This document shows positions 11,791 through 19,399 of a stretch of 64,000 nt of DNA, piece after piece; positions within the stretch are counted from its first letter, which is position 1, and every line of letters starts with the position of its first letter. Origin of the DNA: Jeotgalicoccus coquinae (GTDB lineage Bacteria; Bacillota; Bacilli; Staphylococcales; Salinicoccaceae); the NCBI RefSeq assembly GCF_014207425.1, contig NZ_JACHFF010000004.1, positions 62,001 through 126,000 on the forward strand, written 5' to 3'. The notes beneath the pieces are model-generated. The model was not told the DNA's origin. It did no database searches and saw nothing but the letters and a program-made list of their open reading frames with translations. The translations under genes were made by a program, and so were the position numbers.

Positions 11791-12717
11791 ATGACACAAA
11801 AAATCTTCGGGCACCAAAATCCTGATACAGATACGATTACTTCAGCACTTGTAGTGGCTGATATCGAGGCTCAGCTCGGCAATAATGCGAAAGCTTACCG
11901 CTTAGGTGAGATCAGCAGCGAGACAGCATACGCACTTGAGTACTTCGGGGTGGAGGCTCCGGACCTTTTAAACGAAGTGGGCGCTGACGACGAAGTTATT
12001 TTAGTAGACCACAATGAAAAACAGCAATCCGCTCCGGGAATTGAAAACGCGACAATTACGAAAGTATTCGATCACCACAGAATTGCAAACTTTGAAACAG
12101 AAGGACCGCTGTACTACCGCGCTGAACCAGTCGGCTGTACGGCAACGATTCTGAACAAAGTATACAAAGAGAAAAACTTAACAATCTCTAAAGAATCTGC
12201 AGGACTGATGCTGTCAGCAATCATCTCGGACACACTGTTATTCAAATCTCCGACGACGACAGAAGAAGACATCGATGCAGCTGCAGAACTTAAAGAAATC
12301 GCAGGCATTGACTTGGAAGCATACGGACTTGAAATGCTTAAAGCAGGCGCATCAACTTCTGATAAAACAGCTGCCCAGTTAATTACAGGCGATGCGAAAA
12401 CATTCGACATCGGCGAGAAAAGCGTGCGAATCGCACAAGTTAACGTTGTTGACGTAGACGAAGTATTCGCACGCCGCGAAGAGATCGAAGCTGCAATCAA
12501 CGAAGAAATCGAACAGGACGGCTATGATTTGTTCACATTAATCGTGACAGACATTCTGAACTCAAACTCTAAAGTACTTGCTTTAGGATCTGAATTCTCT
12601 TCAATCGAACGCGCATTTGACGTTGCACTGGATCAGAACACAGCAATCCTTGAAGGTGTTGTCTCACGTAAGAAGCAAGTTGTCCCTAACATTACAAAAG
12701 CATTGTCAAATTTATAA
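11791..12717 (+). CDS. ppaC: manganese-dependent inorganic pyrophosphatase (family II)
   Basis: This 308-residue DHH-family protein has the metal ligands GHQNPDTDT near the N terminus, VDHNE, the DHH motif (KVFDHHRIAN) and the C-terminal DHHA2 signature VVSRKKQVVP. It hydrolyses pyrophosphate in the cytoplasm, pulling biosynthetic reactions forward. It is transcribed alone, divergent from pncB. A TATAAT -10 (11754-11759) with no clear -35 lies upstream, and a GGAG ribosome site precedes the ATG. Codon use is markedly polished, as expected for a highly expressed gene. Confidence 0.97.
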   Translation: MTQKIFGHQNPDTDTITSALVVADIEAQLGNNAKAYRLGEISSETAYALEYFGVEAPDLLNEVGADDEVILVDHNEKQQSAPGIENATITKVFDHHRIANFETEGPLYYRAEPVGCTATILNKVYKEKNLTISKESAGLMLSAIISDTLLFKSPTTTEEDIDAAAELKEIAGIDLEAYGLEMLKAGASTSDKTAAQLITGDAKTFDIGEKSVRIAQVNVVDVDEVFARREEIEAAINEEIEQDGYDLFTLIVTDILNSNSKVLALGSEFSSIERAFDVALDQNTAILEGVVSRKKQVVPNITKALSNL

Positions 12718-12729
12718 TTTATATTGTGG

Positions 12730-12756
12730 AACCCGCCTCGTCAGGCGGGTTTTTTC
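12730..12756 (+). terminator. intrinsic terminator of ppaC
   Basis: The stem AACCCGCCT-cgtc-AGGCGGGTT is followed by TTTTTC, 12 bases after the ppaC stop codon. Confidence 0.92.
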
Positions 12757-12780
12757 TTGTTTTGGAGTGGGTTCGGCGCC

Positions 12781-12896
12781 TTAAACGTCGTCGTTCTCAA
12801 AACCACGACATCCAGGACACTTTAAACGTCGTCGTTCTCAAAACCACGACATCCAGAACGCCTTAAACGTCGTCGTTTCCAAAACCACGACATCCA
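12781..12896. repeat. three-copy 41-bp tandem intergenic repeat
   Basis: Three copies of a 34-base core start at 12781, 12822 and 12863, an exact 41-base period. They are separated by seven less conserved bases. The core begins TTAAACGTCGTCGTT and ends AACCACGACATCCA. Copy 3 differs by TTTCC for TTCTC in the middle. Each core contains a small dyad, GTCGT-N10-ACGAC. The repeat lies between the converging ppaC and NERD genes. I do not recognise it as a named element. Confidence 0.9.
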
Positions 12897-12922
12897 CCTC
12901 CCCCACCCATTCCCCCAATAAA

Positions 12923-13897
12923 TCATTCAATATAATTTTTATATTTAGACGTTTGATTTATATACTTCATTGCTTCCTCAAAATCGTAGTATTTTAAGAC
13001 ATACTCTGTATTTTTGCCTCTTTTATTTTTAGTACAGTATTTATTCAGTGCTCTCCGCAGTACTTCCGGATGAAATTCATCACCAGTTAATGCCGCCAAA
13101 CTTTTCCTCGTCATCCCTTCCCCGTAATATAAGTATTTATAATCACTCATCACACGCAGCATATGGGTCTCGTTGGATTCTTTTGTGCCGCAGACAGAGC
13201 ACTGGCGGTGGTAACGGGTTTTTATCAGATTAAAATCTCCGCAGCTTCCGCAGTACAATCCCCGGCGAACACCGGCAACATTCATACTTCCGTTAAAATA
13301 CGGATTCCCGGAAATATGCGAGCGTATTAATGTCACCAGCCGGTCTGCTTTTTCAGTATTATAATCATCCTTAAACTGACGGAAGTATTTTTTTAAATCC
13401 ATGCGGATAACGATATTTTTCCAGATTGAATTGTCTTCTGAATATAATCTGAATTCATCATTAGGAAACACAACCTTACCGGATATTTCCGCAGTCACTT
13501 TGGCATTCCGGCATATCCGGTACAGTTTTCCGACTGCACGGTCTACCTGGGTAAATGGATTGTCGGGTACAACTTCTCCATTCTTCATGAACCGCCCGTT
13601 CTTATAATAATATTCACCGCTGTAGTTTTTAATTTCGTTGACTGTTACCGCATCACCGGAAATAATAATGCTGTCGTACTGTGCCCCGCTCTTTCCTGAA
13701 ACAAGATAAAGGTCCCGGAAAATATAAAGGTTGTCATGCCCGACTTCGTCGAACAGTTTATCGTACAGACACTCTCCAGAAAATCCGCTCCTGTATACTT
13801 TAAAATTCCGTGCATCTTCAAAATTCAAATCCATCCTTCTGTCCAATGCTCTGTAATGCAAAAGTTCAGCCGTTACTTTTCTGTCGTTTAAATACAT
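12923..13897 (-). CDS. NERD-domain protein with C-terminal zinc ribbon
   Basis: This 324-residue protein has an N-terminal NERD (nuclease-related) domain (about residues 30-150). It includes AQYDSIIISGDAVTVNEIKN, where the D-x-n-E-x-K pattern is that of the restriction-endonuclease-like fold. A four-cysteine ribbon (CGSCGDFN...CSVCGT, about residues 218-242) follows, then a basic tail. There is no signal peptide. NERD proteins are presumed nucleases, but no substrate is known. It has a consensus AAGGAGG site and its own upstream region, and no obvious partner. Its gene converges with ppaC over the 41-bp repeats. Confidence 0.82.
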   Translation of the reverse strand: MYLNDRKVTAELLHYRALDRRMDLNFEDARNFKVYRSGFSGECLYDKLFDEVGHDNLYIFRDLYLVSGKSGAQYDSIIISGDAVTVNEIKNYSGEYYYKNGRFMKNGEVVPDNPFTQVDRAVGKLYRICRNAKVTAEISGKVVFPNDEFRLYSEDNSIWKNIVIRMDLKKYFRQFKDDYNTEKADRLVTLIRSHISGNPYFNGSMNVAGVRRGLYCGSCGDFNLIKTRYHRQCSVCGTKESNETHMLRVMSDYKYLYYGEGMTRKSLAALTGDEFHPEVLRRALNKYCTKNKRGKNTEYVLKYYDFEEAMKYINQTSKYKNYIE

Positions 13898-14061
13898 AAA
13901 TTTTCCTCCTTATAAAAAATATCCCCTTACTCTATATATAGGCGAAAAGTGCGTTTTCCTTTTAAAAAATTCATGTTTTATACAAAAATAGCAAAACTGG
14001 TTTACTTTTTAATGAAACTCACTACTTTTAACATTTTATTCCAAACTCATAAAAAATAAAA

Positions 14062-14086
14062 AACCGAAGCCTCCCCGGCTCCGGTT
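14062..14086 (-). terminator. terminator after the 94-residue membrane-anchored protein gene
   Basis: On the minus strand a stem of about 10 bp with one mismatch (AACCGAAGCC against GGCTCCGGTT on the plus strand) is followed by a long T tract. Confidence 0.75.
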
Positions 14087-14098
14087 CATCACATAAAT

Positions 14099-14383
14099 CT
14101 ATTCAAATATCCGCTTTAGGACGCTCGTTTTGCCTTCCTGCAAGTGTTCTTTCGAACAGTCGTCTCTAACCTCATATTCGTATTCCTTCAGCGCATTGCC
14201 GAATGACATTTCATCTATCCAGTTCGTCAGATCAGCCTGGTCGTAGCAGGCAGGATAAACAATCTCCCCGCTCGTATGATCGACGATAACCCTCGTTGTT
14301 CCGCTTGTTTTATCGACTAATGGGAGCAGCAGTACAGCGAGTACAATCACCGTAATAATGCCCCATACTATTTTCTGTCTCAT
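14099..14383 (-). CDS. small membrane-anchored protein of unknown function
   Basis: This 94-residue protein has one N-terminal membrane helix (about residues 6-24, IVWGIITVIVLAVLLLPLVD) and an outward-facing tail of about 68 residues. The tail contains two cysteines (VYPACYDQ and RDDCSKEH). It could be a membrane-tethered exported protein with a disulfide. I do not recognise the family. It has its own terminator and is divergent from the SOS-controlled YolD gene. Confidence 0.65.
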   Translation of the reverse strand: MRQKIVWGIITVIVLAVLLLPLVDKTSGTTRVIVDHTSGEIVYPACYDQADLTNWIDEMSFGNALKEYEYEVRDDCSKEHLQEGKTSVLKRIFE

Positions 14384-14437
14384 CTGATTTCCTCACTCGC
14401 TTTTTATATCCTCTATAACTTACCATAAATATGCCGC

Positions 14438-14466
14438 TTGAAAAATCGAACATATGTTCGTATAAT
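14438..14466 (+). promoter_or_regulatory. LexA-controlled promoter (SOS box in the -35/-10 spacer)
   Basis: A promoter with -35 TTGAAA (14438-14443), 17-base spacer and -10 TATAAT (14461-14466) drives the YolD-like gene. The spacer ends in CGAACATATGTTCG (14447-14460), a perfect palindrome that fits the Bacillus/Staphylococcus LexA (DinR) box CGAACRNRYGTTCG at every position. LexA bound there would block RNA polymerase until DNA damage. Confidence 0.93.
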
Positions 14467-14500
14467 GATAATTAACGGATAAGGAAAGAAGGGATTTGTT

Positions 14501-14887
14501 ATGCACGACGGAAACTATCCTTCTAAAAATTCACAGGCCGAAATGCCTGAAGGACGCGGCATGATTAAGTGGGCACCTTTTGCCACAATGCCCGAGCAGT
14601 TTGAAAATGTCGGCAGACTGATGAGCGATCAGACAAAAATTAAACGTCCGGAGCTGTATGATGACCAGCTTGGTGAAATCGAACAGATACTGAAACATGC
14701 AGCGGCGGAAAAGTTTCCGGTCCGGATTGCTTATTATTACGACGGCAGCCGGTTCAATGTTTCTCTCCATATTATAAAAATAGACCAATGGAGCATGCTG
14801 CTCATTGGTCAGATATGCGGCACCGAAGATTTTACCTTCGTGCCTTTTATAGATATACTGGATATTTTTATACTGTCGGAAAGCTGA
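14501..14887 (+). CDS. YolD-like family protein under SOS control
   Basis: This 128-residue soluble protein matches the YolD-like family: RGMIKWAPFATMPEQ near the N terminus, then DEL-type helices and a C-terminal beta-rich part with IKIDQWSMLLIGQI and VPFIDILDIFI. In Bacillus, YolD-like genes are usually paired with a Y-family polymerase (UvrX/YqjW) in SOS operons. Here no polymerase gene follows, because the next gene is folD on the opposite strand. An AAGAAGGG ribosome site precedes the ATG. Role is unknown; control by LexA is read directly from the promoter. Confidence 0.9.
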   Translation: MHDGNYPSKNSQAEMPEGRGMIKWAPFATMPEQFENVGRLMSDQTKIKRPELYDDQLGEIEQILKHAAAEKFPVRIAYYYDGSRFNVSLHIIKIDQWSMLLIGQICGTEDFTFVPFIDILDIFILSES

Positions 14888-14896
14888 CAGCTGATA

Positions 14897-15769
14897 TTAT
14901 TTCTCTAAGAATAATACCGGTTCTTTCTGATGCTCTGTTGCTTTTACAAGATGATATGCAAGAACCGTCGTTGTAATTGCACCAATCCCGCCCGGGACCG
15001 GTGTAATGAACGATGCTTTATCTTTAACAGCTTCGTAGTTTACATCTCCTACCATCTTGCCTTCTTCAGTGAAGTTGATGCCGACGTCGACAACAATTGC
15101 ACCTTCTTTAACATGCTCTGCGTCAATCAGGTTAATTGCGCCCGCTGCGCTGACAATCACGTCTGCGTCTTTACATTTATCAACAAGGTTTTCAGTGTAC
15201 AGGTTACATGTCGTAACAGTTGCTTCCCTGTTCATCATTAATAATGATAAAGGTTTACCGACTACTGCACTTGCACCGACTACTGTAACGTTCTTCCCTT
15301 TTAAGTCGATGTCATAGAAATCAAGCATGTTCATAACTGCTGCAGGTGTACATGGCTCAAGGCGATCCGGGTCGTTTGTCAGCACTTTACCAAGGTTCGA
15401 TGCTTTCATACCGTCGATATCTTTAAATGAGTTCATGATTTCCGCAACACGTTTCATAGGAATATGCTTAGGAAGAGGCTGAAGAAGCAGAATTCCATGT
15501 ATAGAATAATCTTCATTAATTTCTCTGAATTTAGTTAAAAATACTTTTGTAGATACATCTTCCGGGAAGTGATACTGTTCAGTATCCATGCCCAGTTTTT
15601 CAAATCGTTTTACCGCAGCATTTTCATATGAAATTGAATCTGATAAATCTCCAATTCTTACGAACGCTACTTTTGGTTTAATACCGTGTGATTCGGAAAC
15701 TTCCAAAGCCTGCTTAATCTCTTCGGATAAGTGTGCTGCTACTTTTTTTCCGTCCATAATTACTGTCAT
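14897..15769 (-). CDS. folD: bifunctional methylenetetrahydrofolate dehydrogenase / methenyltetrahydrofolate cyclohydrolase
   Basis: This protein of about 290 residues shows the FolD signatures YENAAVKRFEKLGM (catalytic Lys region), ILLQPLPKHIP and the NADP-binding region VVGASAVVGKPLSLLM, then TPVPGGIGAITTTVLAYH. It interconverts 5,10-methylene-, 5,10-methenyl- and 10-formyl-THF, the formyl donor for PurN and PurH encoded elsewhere in this window. The ATG at 15769 is chosen because AAGGGGAG lies eight bases upstream; a GTG three codons earlier overlaps that site. No PurBox was seen upstream. Confidence 0.96.
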   Translation of the reverse strand: MTVIMDGKKVAAHLSEEIKQALEVSESHGIKPKVAFVRIGDLSDSISYENAAVKRFEKLGMDTEQYHFPEDVSTKVFLTKFREINEDYSIHGILLLQPLPKHIPMKRVAEIMNSFKDIDGMKASNLGKVLTNDPDRLEPCTPAAVMNMLDFYDIDLKGKNVTVVGASAVVGKPLSLLMMNREATVTTCNLYTENLVDKCKDADVIVSAAGAINLIDAEHVKEGAIVVDVGINFTEEGKMVGDVNYEAVKDKASFITPVPGGIGAITTTVLAYHLVKATEHQKEPVLFLEK

Positions 15770-15846
15770 TAAAAGCACTCCCCTTACTTTTTCTGGTTAA
15801 TTACCCATCAATTATTATAACATAATTAAACCAAATATAAAAAAAA

Positions 15847-15868
15847 GCTATCACCCGAAGATGATAGC
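15847..15868 (-). terminator. terminator of rpmG
   Basis: The stem GCTATCA/TGATAGC (7 bp, 8-base loop) is followed on the minus strand by a run of eight or more T, ten bases after the rpmG stop codon. Confidence 0.85.
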
Positions 15869-15877
15869 CATAAGAAA

Positions 15878-16027
15878 TTATTTAGTTTCGCGGTGTAGAG
15901 TGTACTTGTTCAATCTAGGGCAGAATTTCATCATTTCGATACGCTCCGGATTGTTTCTTTTGTTCTTCTTAGTGCTGTAGTTGCGGTCTCCGCATTCAGT
16001 ACAAGCTAATGTAACGATTACTCTCAT
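15878..16027 (-). CDS. rpmG: 50S ribosomal protein L33
   Basis: This 49-residue protein begins [17 protein letters not shown] and ends KYTLHRETK, the sequence of the L33 paralogue found in staphylococci. It has one CxxC pair (CTEC) and a single later Cys (FCPRL), so the classical four-Cys zinc ribbon is incomplete; this matches the zinc-poor L33 type. It is a component of the large ribosomal subunit. It is monocistronic, with AAGGAGG upstream and its own terminator. Confidence 0.97.
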   Translation of the reverse strand: MRVIVTLACTECGDRNYSTKKNKRNNPERIEMMKFCPRLNKYTLHRETK

Positions 16028-16080
16028 TTCTGTCGCCTCCTTCGTTAAGTTAAATCGATATTAAATGATAATATACTCGA

Positions 16081-16098
16081 ATCAACTGGCCAGTTGAT
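16081..16098. promoter_or_regulatory. perfect 18-bp palindrome upstream of rpmG
   Basis: ATCAACTGGCCAGTTGAT is an exact palindrome 53 bases upstream of the rpmG start. It is flanked by AATATAC (16070-16076) and GTATATA (16120-16126), which are also inverted. It could be a regulator site near the rpmG promoter; the protein is unknown. Confidence 0.5.
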
Positions 16099-16202
16099 CA
16101 TCCACGCACATAGATGATTGGTATATACTTTTGTAAATCACCTTATCTATTTTACTAGCAGACCGAGAAAATTTCAAGTCTTTCTTATTCTAAAATATAC
16201 AG

Positions 16203-16255
16203 TTGCACATTCCGGCATATTCCTATATAATTTTAAATCGTAATGATTACGATAA
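16203..16255 (+). promoter_or_regulatory. Zur-regulated promoter of the zinc-binding lipoprotein gene
   Basis: A promoter TTGCAC-N17-TATAAT (16203-16231) is followed directly by a Zur box at 16235-16255. The core ATCGTAATgATTACGAT (16237-16253) is a perfect palindrome, and the 21-base site matches the Bacillus/Staphylococcus Zur consensus AAATCGTAATNATTACGATTT at all but the last two positions. The box covers the expected transcription start, so Zn-Zur should repress. Confidence 0.92.
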
Positions 16256-16268
16256 AGAGAGGTTTTCC

Positions 16269-17231
16269 ATGAAAAAACTATTCCCTGTTTTAATTATAAT
16301 ATTAATGCTTGCAGCCTGCAGCAACGAGCAGACAAGTGATAACAATGACGAATTAACTATATATACTACAGTATTCCCTCTGACGAGTTTTGTCGAGCAG
16401 ATTGCGGGTGATACGGTCAGTGTAGAATCGATTTATCCGCCGGGTGCCGACATGCACTCATATGAACCGACACAGAAAGATATGATGTCTTATTCAGACG
16501 GCGATTTATTTATGACTACTTCCAATGATCTGGACCCTGTCGCAGCAAGTATCGCGAAGACGATAAACGATGATACTGAAGTTGTTGAAACAGCAGCAGG
16601 TATCGACACGGCAGCATTTCTTGAAAACCAGCACAATCATGAGCATGAACACGAAGAAGACGCTCATGAACACGAAGAAGACGCTCACGCTCACGATCAT
16701 GACCATGGCGCACTGGACCCTCATATCTGGCTGAGTCCCAAACTTGCGGCTGAAATGGCAGAGTCAGTGAAAAATGCACTTGCCGAGCACAATCCTGAAT
16801 CAGCTGACATGTATAACGAAAACTTTGAAGTACTGAAAGCTGATATTGAAAAAATCGACACTGAGCTGAGTAAAGTCACAGCGGATCCGGTCAATACCGA
16901 CGTTTACATTTCTCACGAATCAATCGGCTACCTTGCCCACCAGTACGGCTTTCATCAGATCGGCATCAGCGGTCTGAACAACCAGGAACCGTCACAGCAG
17001 GAACTGACTGAGATTATCGAAAACATCAAAGCAGAAAATATTCCTTATATTCTGTATGAGCCAAACGTTTCATCATCTGTTACAGATGTAATCCGCGGCG
17101 AAACGGATACTGAACCGCTCTATTTTAATAACCTGGAGTCACTGACTCAGGACGATCCTGAAGATGCCACATACCAGTCGATGATGCATAAAAATATTGA
17201 AACACTCGACAAAGCGCTTAACAGCAAATAG
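16269..17231 (+). CDS. zinc ABC transporter substrate-binding lipoprotein (ZnuA/AdcA type)
   Basis: This 320-residue cluster A-I metal-binding lipoprotein has signal peptide and lipobox LAAC (Cys17). A first His ligand lies at DMHSYEPTQKD, a His/Glu-rich loop at about residues 119-146, another His at DPHIWLSP, then SHESIGYLAHQYGF. It captures Zn(II) outside the membrane. The loop contains a 21-base in-frame tandem duplication (16644-16685) repeating HEHEEDA. No permease or ATPase gene adjoins it, so it must work with components encoded elsewhere. The start is MKKLFP, just after the Zur box. It lacks the C-terminal ZinT domain of the long AdcA form. Confidence 0.94.
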   Translation: MKKLFPVLIIILMLAACSNEQTSDNNDELTIYTTVFPLTSFVEQIAGDTVSVESIYPPGADMHSYEPTQKDMMSYSDGDLFMTTSNDLDPVAASIAKTINDDTEVVETAAGIDTAAFLENQHNHEHEHEEDAHEHEEDAHAHDHDHGALDPHIWLSPKLAAEMAESVKNALAEHNPESADMYNENFEVLKADIEKIDTELSKVTADPVNTDVYISHESIGYLAHQYGFHQIGISGLNNQEPSQQELTEIIENIKAENIPYILYEPNVSSSVTDVIRGETDTEPLYFNNLESLTQDDPEDATYQSMMHKNIETLDKALNSK

Positions 17232-17234
17232 AAA

Positions 17235-17262
17235 AACTCCCGGGAAGGATTCCCGGGAGTTT
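17235..17262. terminator. bidirectional terminator
   Basis: The 12-bp stem AACTCCCGGGAA/TTCCCGGGAGTT, with a T tract on either strand, separates the zinc-binding lipoprotein gene from the converging 56-codon gene. Confidence 0.92.
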
Positions 17263-17269
17263 TTTCTTA

Positions 17270-17440
17270 CTACTGTTTGCCGCGATATAAGTCGTGCTTA
17301 ATGTTTTCTGTAAACTCACGAATTTCATCTACATCTTTTTTAAGTATAAATGCCAGTACGACTGCCGCCACAGCAGTTAATGCAAACACAATTACGAATA
17401 ATTTAAATACCAGCCCTAATAAACCTTTAATAAGATCCAC
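17270..17440 (-). CDS. 56-residue single-pass membrane protein, GTG start
   Basis: This short gene reads VDLIKGLLGLVFKLF then a hydrophobic helix (VIVFALTAVAAVVLAFIL) and a charged tail ending KHDLYRGKQ. A strong AAGGGGG ribosome site lies five to six bases before the GTG. It follows the Nudix gene by 16 bases on the same strand and ends at a strong terminator, so it is the last gene of that operon. The family is not recognised. Confidence 0.72.
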   Translation of the reverse strand: MDLIKGLLGLVFKLFVIVFALTAVAAVVLAFILKKDVDEIREFTENIKHDLYRGKQ

Positions 17441-17456
17441 AATAATTCCCCCTTAA

Positions 17457-17876
17457 TTAACACTTCCCTAGTCTATTCCCACTTTTTCGTTTTATAATCT
17501 CAATTGCGGGAATATCTGCAGGAGCCCAGTCTAACTTTTCAATTTCCAGCGGATTAACCCACTTCATCTGAATGTGTTCCAGCAGCTGAATTTCTCCGGC
17601 AAGTATTTTTGCATAGTACGTTGTCAGTTCAACAATGCCGAAGTCATACTCGTATTCAGTCGTCGTAATCTTTTCACCGATACTGATATCAAGTGTCATT
17701 TCTTCCATCAGTTCGCGTTTTAATGCTTCAGCAGGTGTTTCACCTTCTTCTATTTTACCGCCGGGAAACTCCCATTTCAGTGCAAGATTTTTACCTTCAG
17801 GACGCTGTGCACATAAGATAAAGTTATTATCATCTTCGATTACTGCGCCGACAACTCTTATATATTTCTTAGCCAT
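17457..17876 (-). CDS. (deoxy)nucleoside triphosphate pyrophosphohydrolase, MutT-type Nudix protein
   Basis: This 139-residue protein has a complete Nudix box GGKIEEGETPAEALKREL followed by MEEM (about residues 39-60), preceded by CAQRPEGKNLALKWEFPG, the arrangement of MutT/CTP-pyrophosphohydrolase enzymes. It probably removes damaged or non-canonical NTPs. The ATG is eight bases from GGAGGG. It is in the operon zinc-ribbon protein - Fe-alcohol dehydrogenase - Nudix - 56-residue protein. Confidence 0.92.
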   Translation of the reverse strand: MAKKYIRVVGAVIEDDNNFILCAQRPEGKNLALKWEFPGGKIEEGETPAEALKRELMEEMTLDISIGEKITTTEYEYDFGIVELTTYYAKILAGEIQLLEHIQMKWVNPLEIEKLDWAPADIPAIEIIKRKSGNRLGKC

Positions 17877-17895
17877 TCATAAACCCTCCGGATGA

Positions 17896-19002
17896 TTACT
17901 TAGTTTCAAGCATCTCAATAATTTCATCTTCGGATAATTGCGCCAGATTATTCTTATAGTTCCCTGCTGCCATCGTCTGGCGTGCAATTTCCGGAATATG
18001 TCTGCGGTCAATACCGAGTTCTTCAAACGTCGTGCGGAGACCGATACGTTTTTTCAGTTCATTTAATTCTACGGATAATTCCTCAGTGTTTTTAAAGCCG
18101 AGCTGAACGCTCGCTTCGTCGAGTCTCGAGTCGACTTTAGAGTTGTGAAGAATCCACTGGTCAAGACTGAATGCACACGCTTCAGCGTGCGGAATATTAA
18201 ATTCTGATGTTAAATAATAACTCATTGCATGTGACCCGCTCGTTGCCGTCTGGCTGAAACCGATACCTGCCGTTGTGCTCGCAAGCGCCATATTCGAACG
18301 TGCTTCAGCATTAGTTCCTTCACTGCAGGCGGTGTCCAGATTGTTAAATGCCAGTCTCAGCGCCGTTACTGCAAGACCGTCCGAAATCGGATTGTTATTC
18401 ACTGCACCAAGTGAATCGAGTGCGTGACAGATTACATCAATGCCTGAAATCGCAGTGACCTTCGGCGGGCATGTGTATGTAAGTTCCGGATCTACAAGCG
18501 CCACCTTCGGATAAAGTACTTTACCGCTGATAGACGTCTTAATACCTTTTTCCTTATCGCTGATTACACTGAATGGTGTCACTTCAGATGCTGAACCGCT
18601 CGTTGACGGCAAGGCGATAACCGGCAGTGCCTCCGTAATATTTTTATCATGAATAATTGTTCCTGCATCAACGTTTTTAACAACTGCTGCAGCTGCTGCT
18701 TTTGCAGCGTCCATCGTCGATCCCCCGCCGACTGCAATCAGTGCGTCAACATCGTGTTCCACAGCAGCGTTAATAATATCATCGACGTTGCCGACTGTCG
18801 GATTCTCTTCAATATCCGACACAACCGCTTTAATTTGTCCCGGAAGCAGTGAATCAAGTAGCTCAGTAATACCGTTTCTGACCTGTGAATTTGATGCAAT
18901 AACAACGTACGACTTGTAGCCGTATTCTTCAAGTACTGTATCTATCGTCTGCAGCACGCCGGCACCGAAGTGCACCTCTGCAGTATTATTAAAAGTAAAC
19001 AT
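17896..19002 (-). CDS. iron-containing alcohol dehydrogenase
   Basis: This 368-residue protein of the Fe-ADH family (PF00465) has the NAD-binding GGGSTMDAAKAAA and TSGSASEVTPF segments. It also has metal ligands Asp and His in GIDVICHALD and two His in GSHAMSYYLTSEFNIPHAEA. It likely reduces or oxidises a short-chain aldehyde or alcohol, substrate unknown. It begins just after the zinc-ribbon membrane protein gene on the same strand, so the two are co-translated. Confidence 0.93.
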   Translation of the reverse strand: MFTFNNTAEVHFGAGVLQTIDTVLEEYGYKSYVVIASNSQVRNGITELLDSLLPGQIKAVVSDIEENPTVGNVDDIINAAVEHDVDALIAVGGGSTMDAAKAAAAAVVKNVDAGTIIHDKNITEALPVIALPSTSGSASEVTPFSVISDKEKGIKTSISGKVLYPKVALVDPELTYTCPPKVTAISGIDVICHALDSLGAVNNNPISDGLAVTALRLAFNNLDTACSEGTNAEARSNMALASTTAGIGFSQTATSGSHAMSYYLTSEFNIPHAEACAFSLDQWILHNSKVDSRLDEASVQLGFKNTEELSVELNELKKRIGLRTTFEELGIDRRHIPEIARQTMAAGNYKNNLAQLSEDEIIEMLETK

Positions 19003-19003
19003 T

Positions 19004-19330
19004 TTATTTCCCCCCTGGTTTATCTTTTACATTGTACTCATATCGTTTAAAACGGACCGTCAGCGGCTGAAACAGCAGTAAATAAAGCATAAACATTATA
19101 AAACTGATTAACAGGGACGGCACGATCGGCCAGTTCATAATCGGTATTAATATAAAGATGAACAGCGCCACACTGAGTATCGCGATGTAATCGTATATTA
19201 TTGATAATGTAGACGGCTCGAGATACTCTTTGCACTCCGGACATTTAATACGCGTCCGCGGTTTCAATGCGTAGCCGAGCAGTTTTTCTTTGTATGTCCA
19301 TTTATGTTTGCAATACGGACACTCTCCCAT
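19004..19330 (-). CDS. zinc-ribbon membrane protein (TIGR04104-like)
   Basis: This 108-residue protein has an N-terminal zinc ribbon (CPYC at residues 4-7 and CPEC around residue 34) followed by two membrane helices (about residues 46-90) and a basic tail. The layout is that of the small CxxC-ribbon/two-TM family found in Firmicutes; its function is unknown. It heads the operon running down to 17270. Confidence 0.8.
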   Translation of the reverse strand: MGECPYCKHKWTYKEKLLGYALKPRTRIKCPECKEYLEPSTLSIIYDYIAILSVALFIFILIPIMNWPIVPSLLISFIMFMLYLLLFQPLTVRFKRYEYNVKDKPGGK

Positions 19331-19375
19331 GACATCACCTTACTTTATGTTTTTCTTAGCTTGATTATAACAAAA

Positions 19376-19399
19376 AAGAAGAGCGCATTGGCTCTTCTT
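19376..19399 (-). terminator. terminator overlapping the stop of the MTH1187-family gene
   Basis: The 9-bp stem AAGAAGAGC/GCTCTTCTT contains part of the stop codon at 19398-19400 and is followed on the minus strand by TTTTT. Confidence 0.85.

Noticed and set aside
12781-12896. Possible CRISPR array
   Set aside because: The three repeats are separated by only seven bases, and no cas genes are near, so there are no real spacers.
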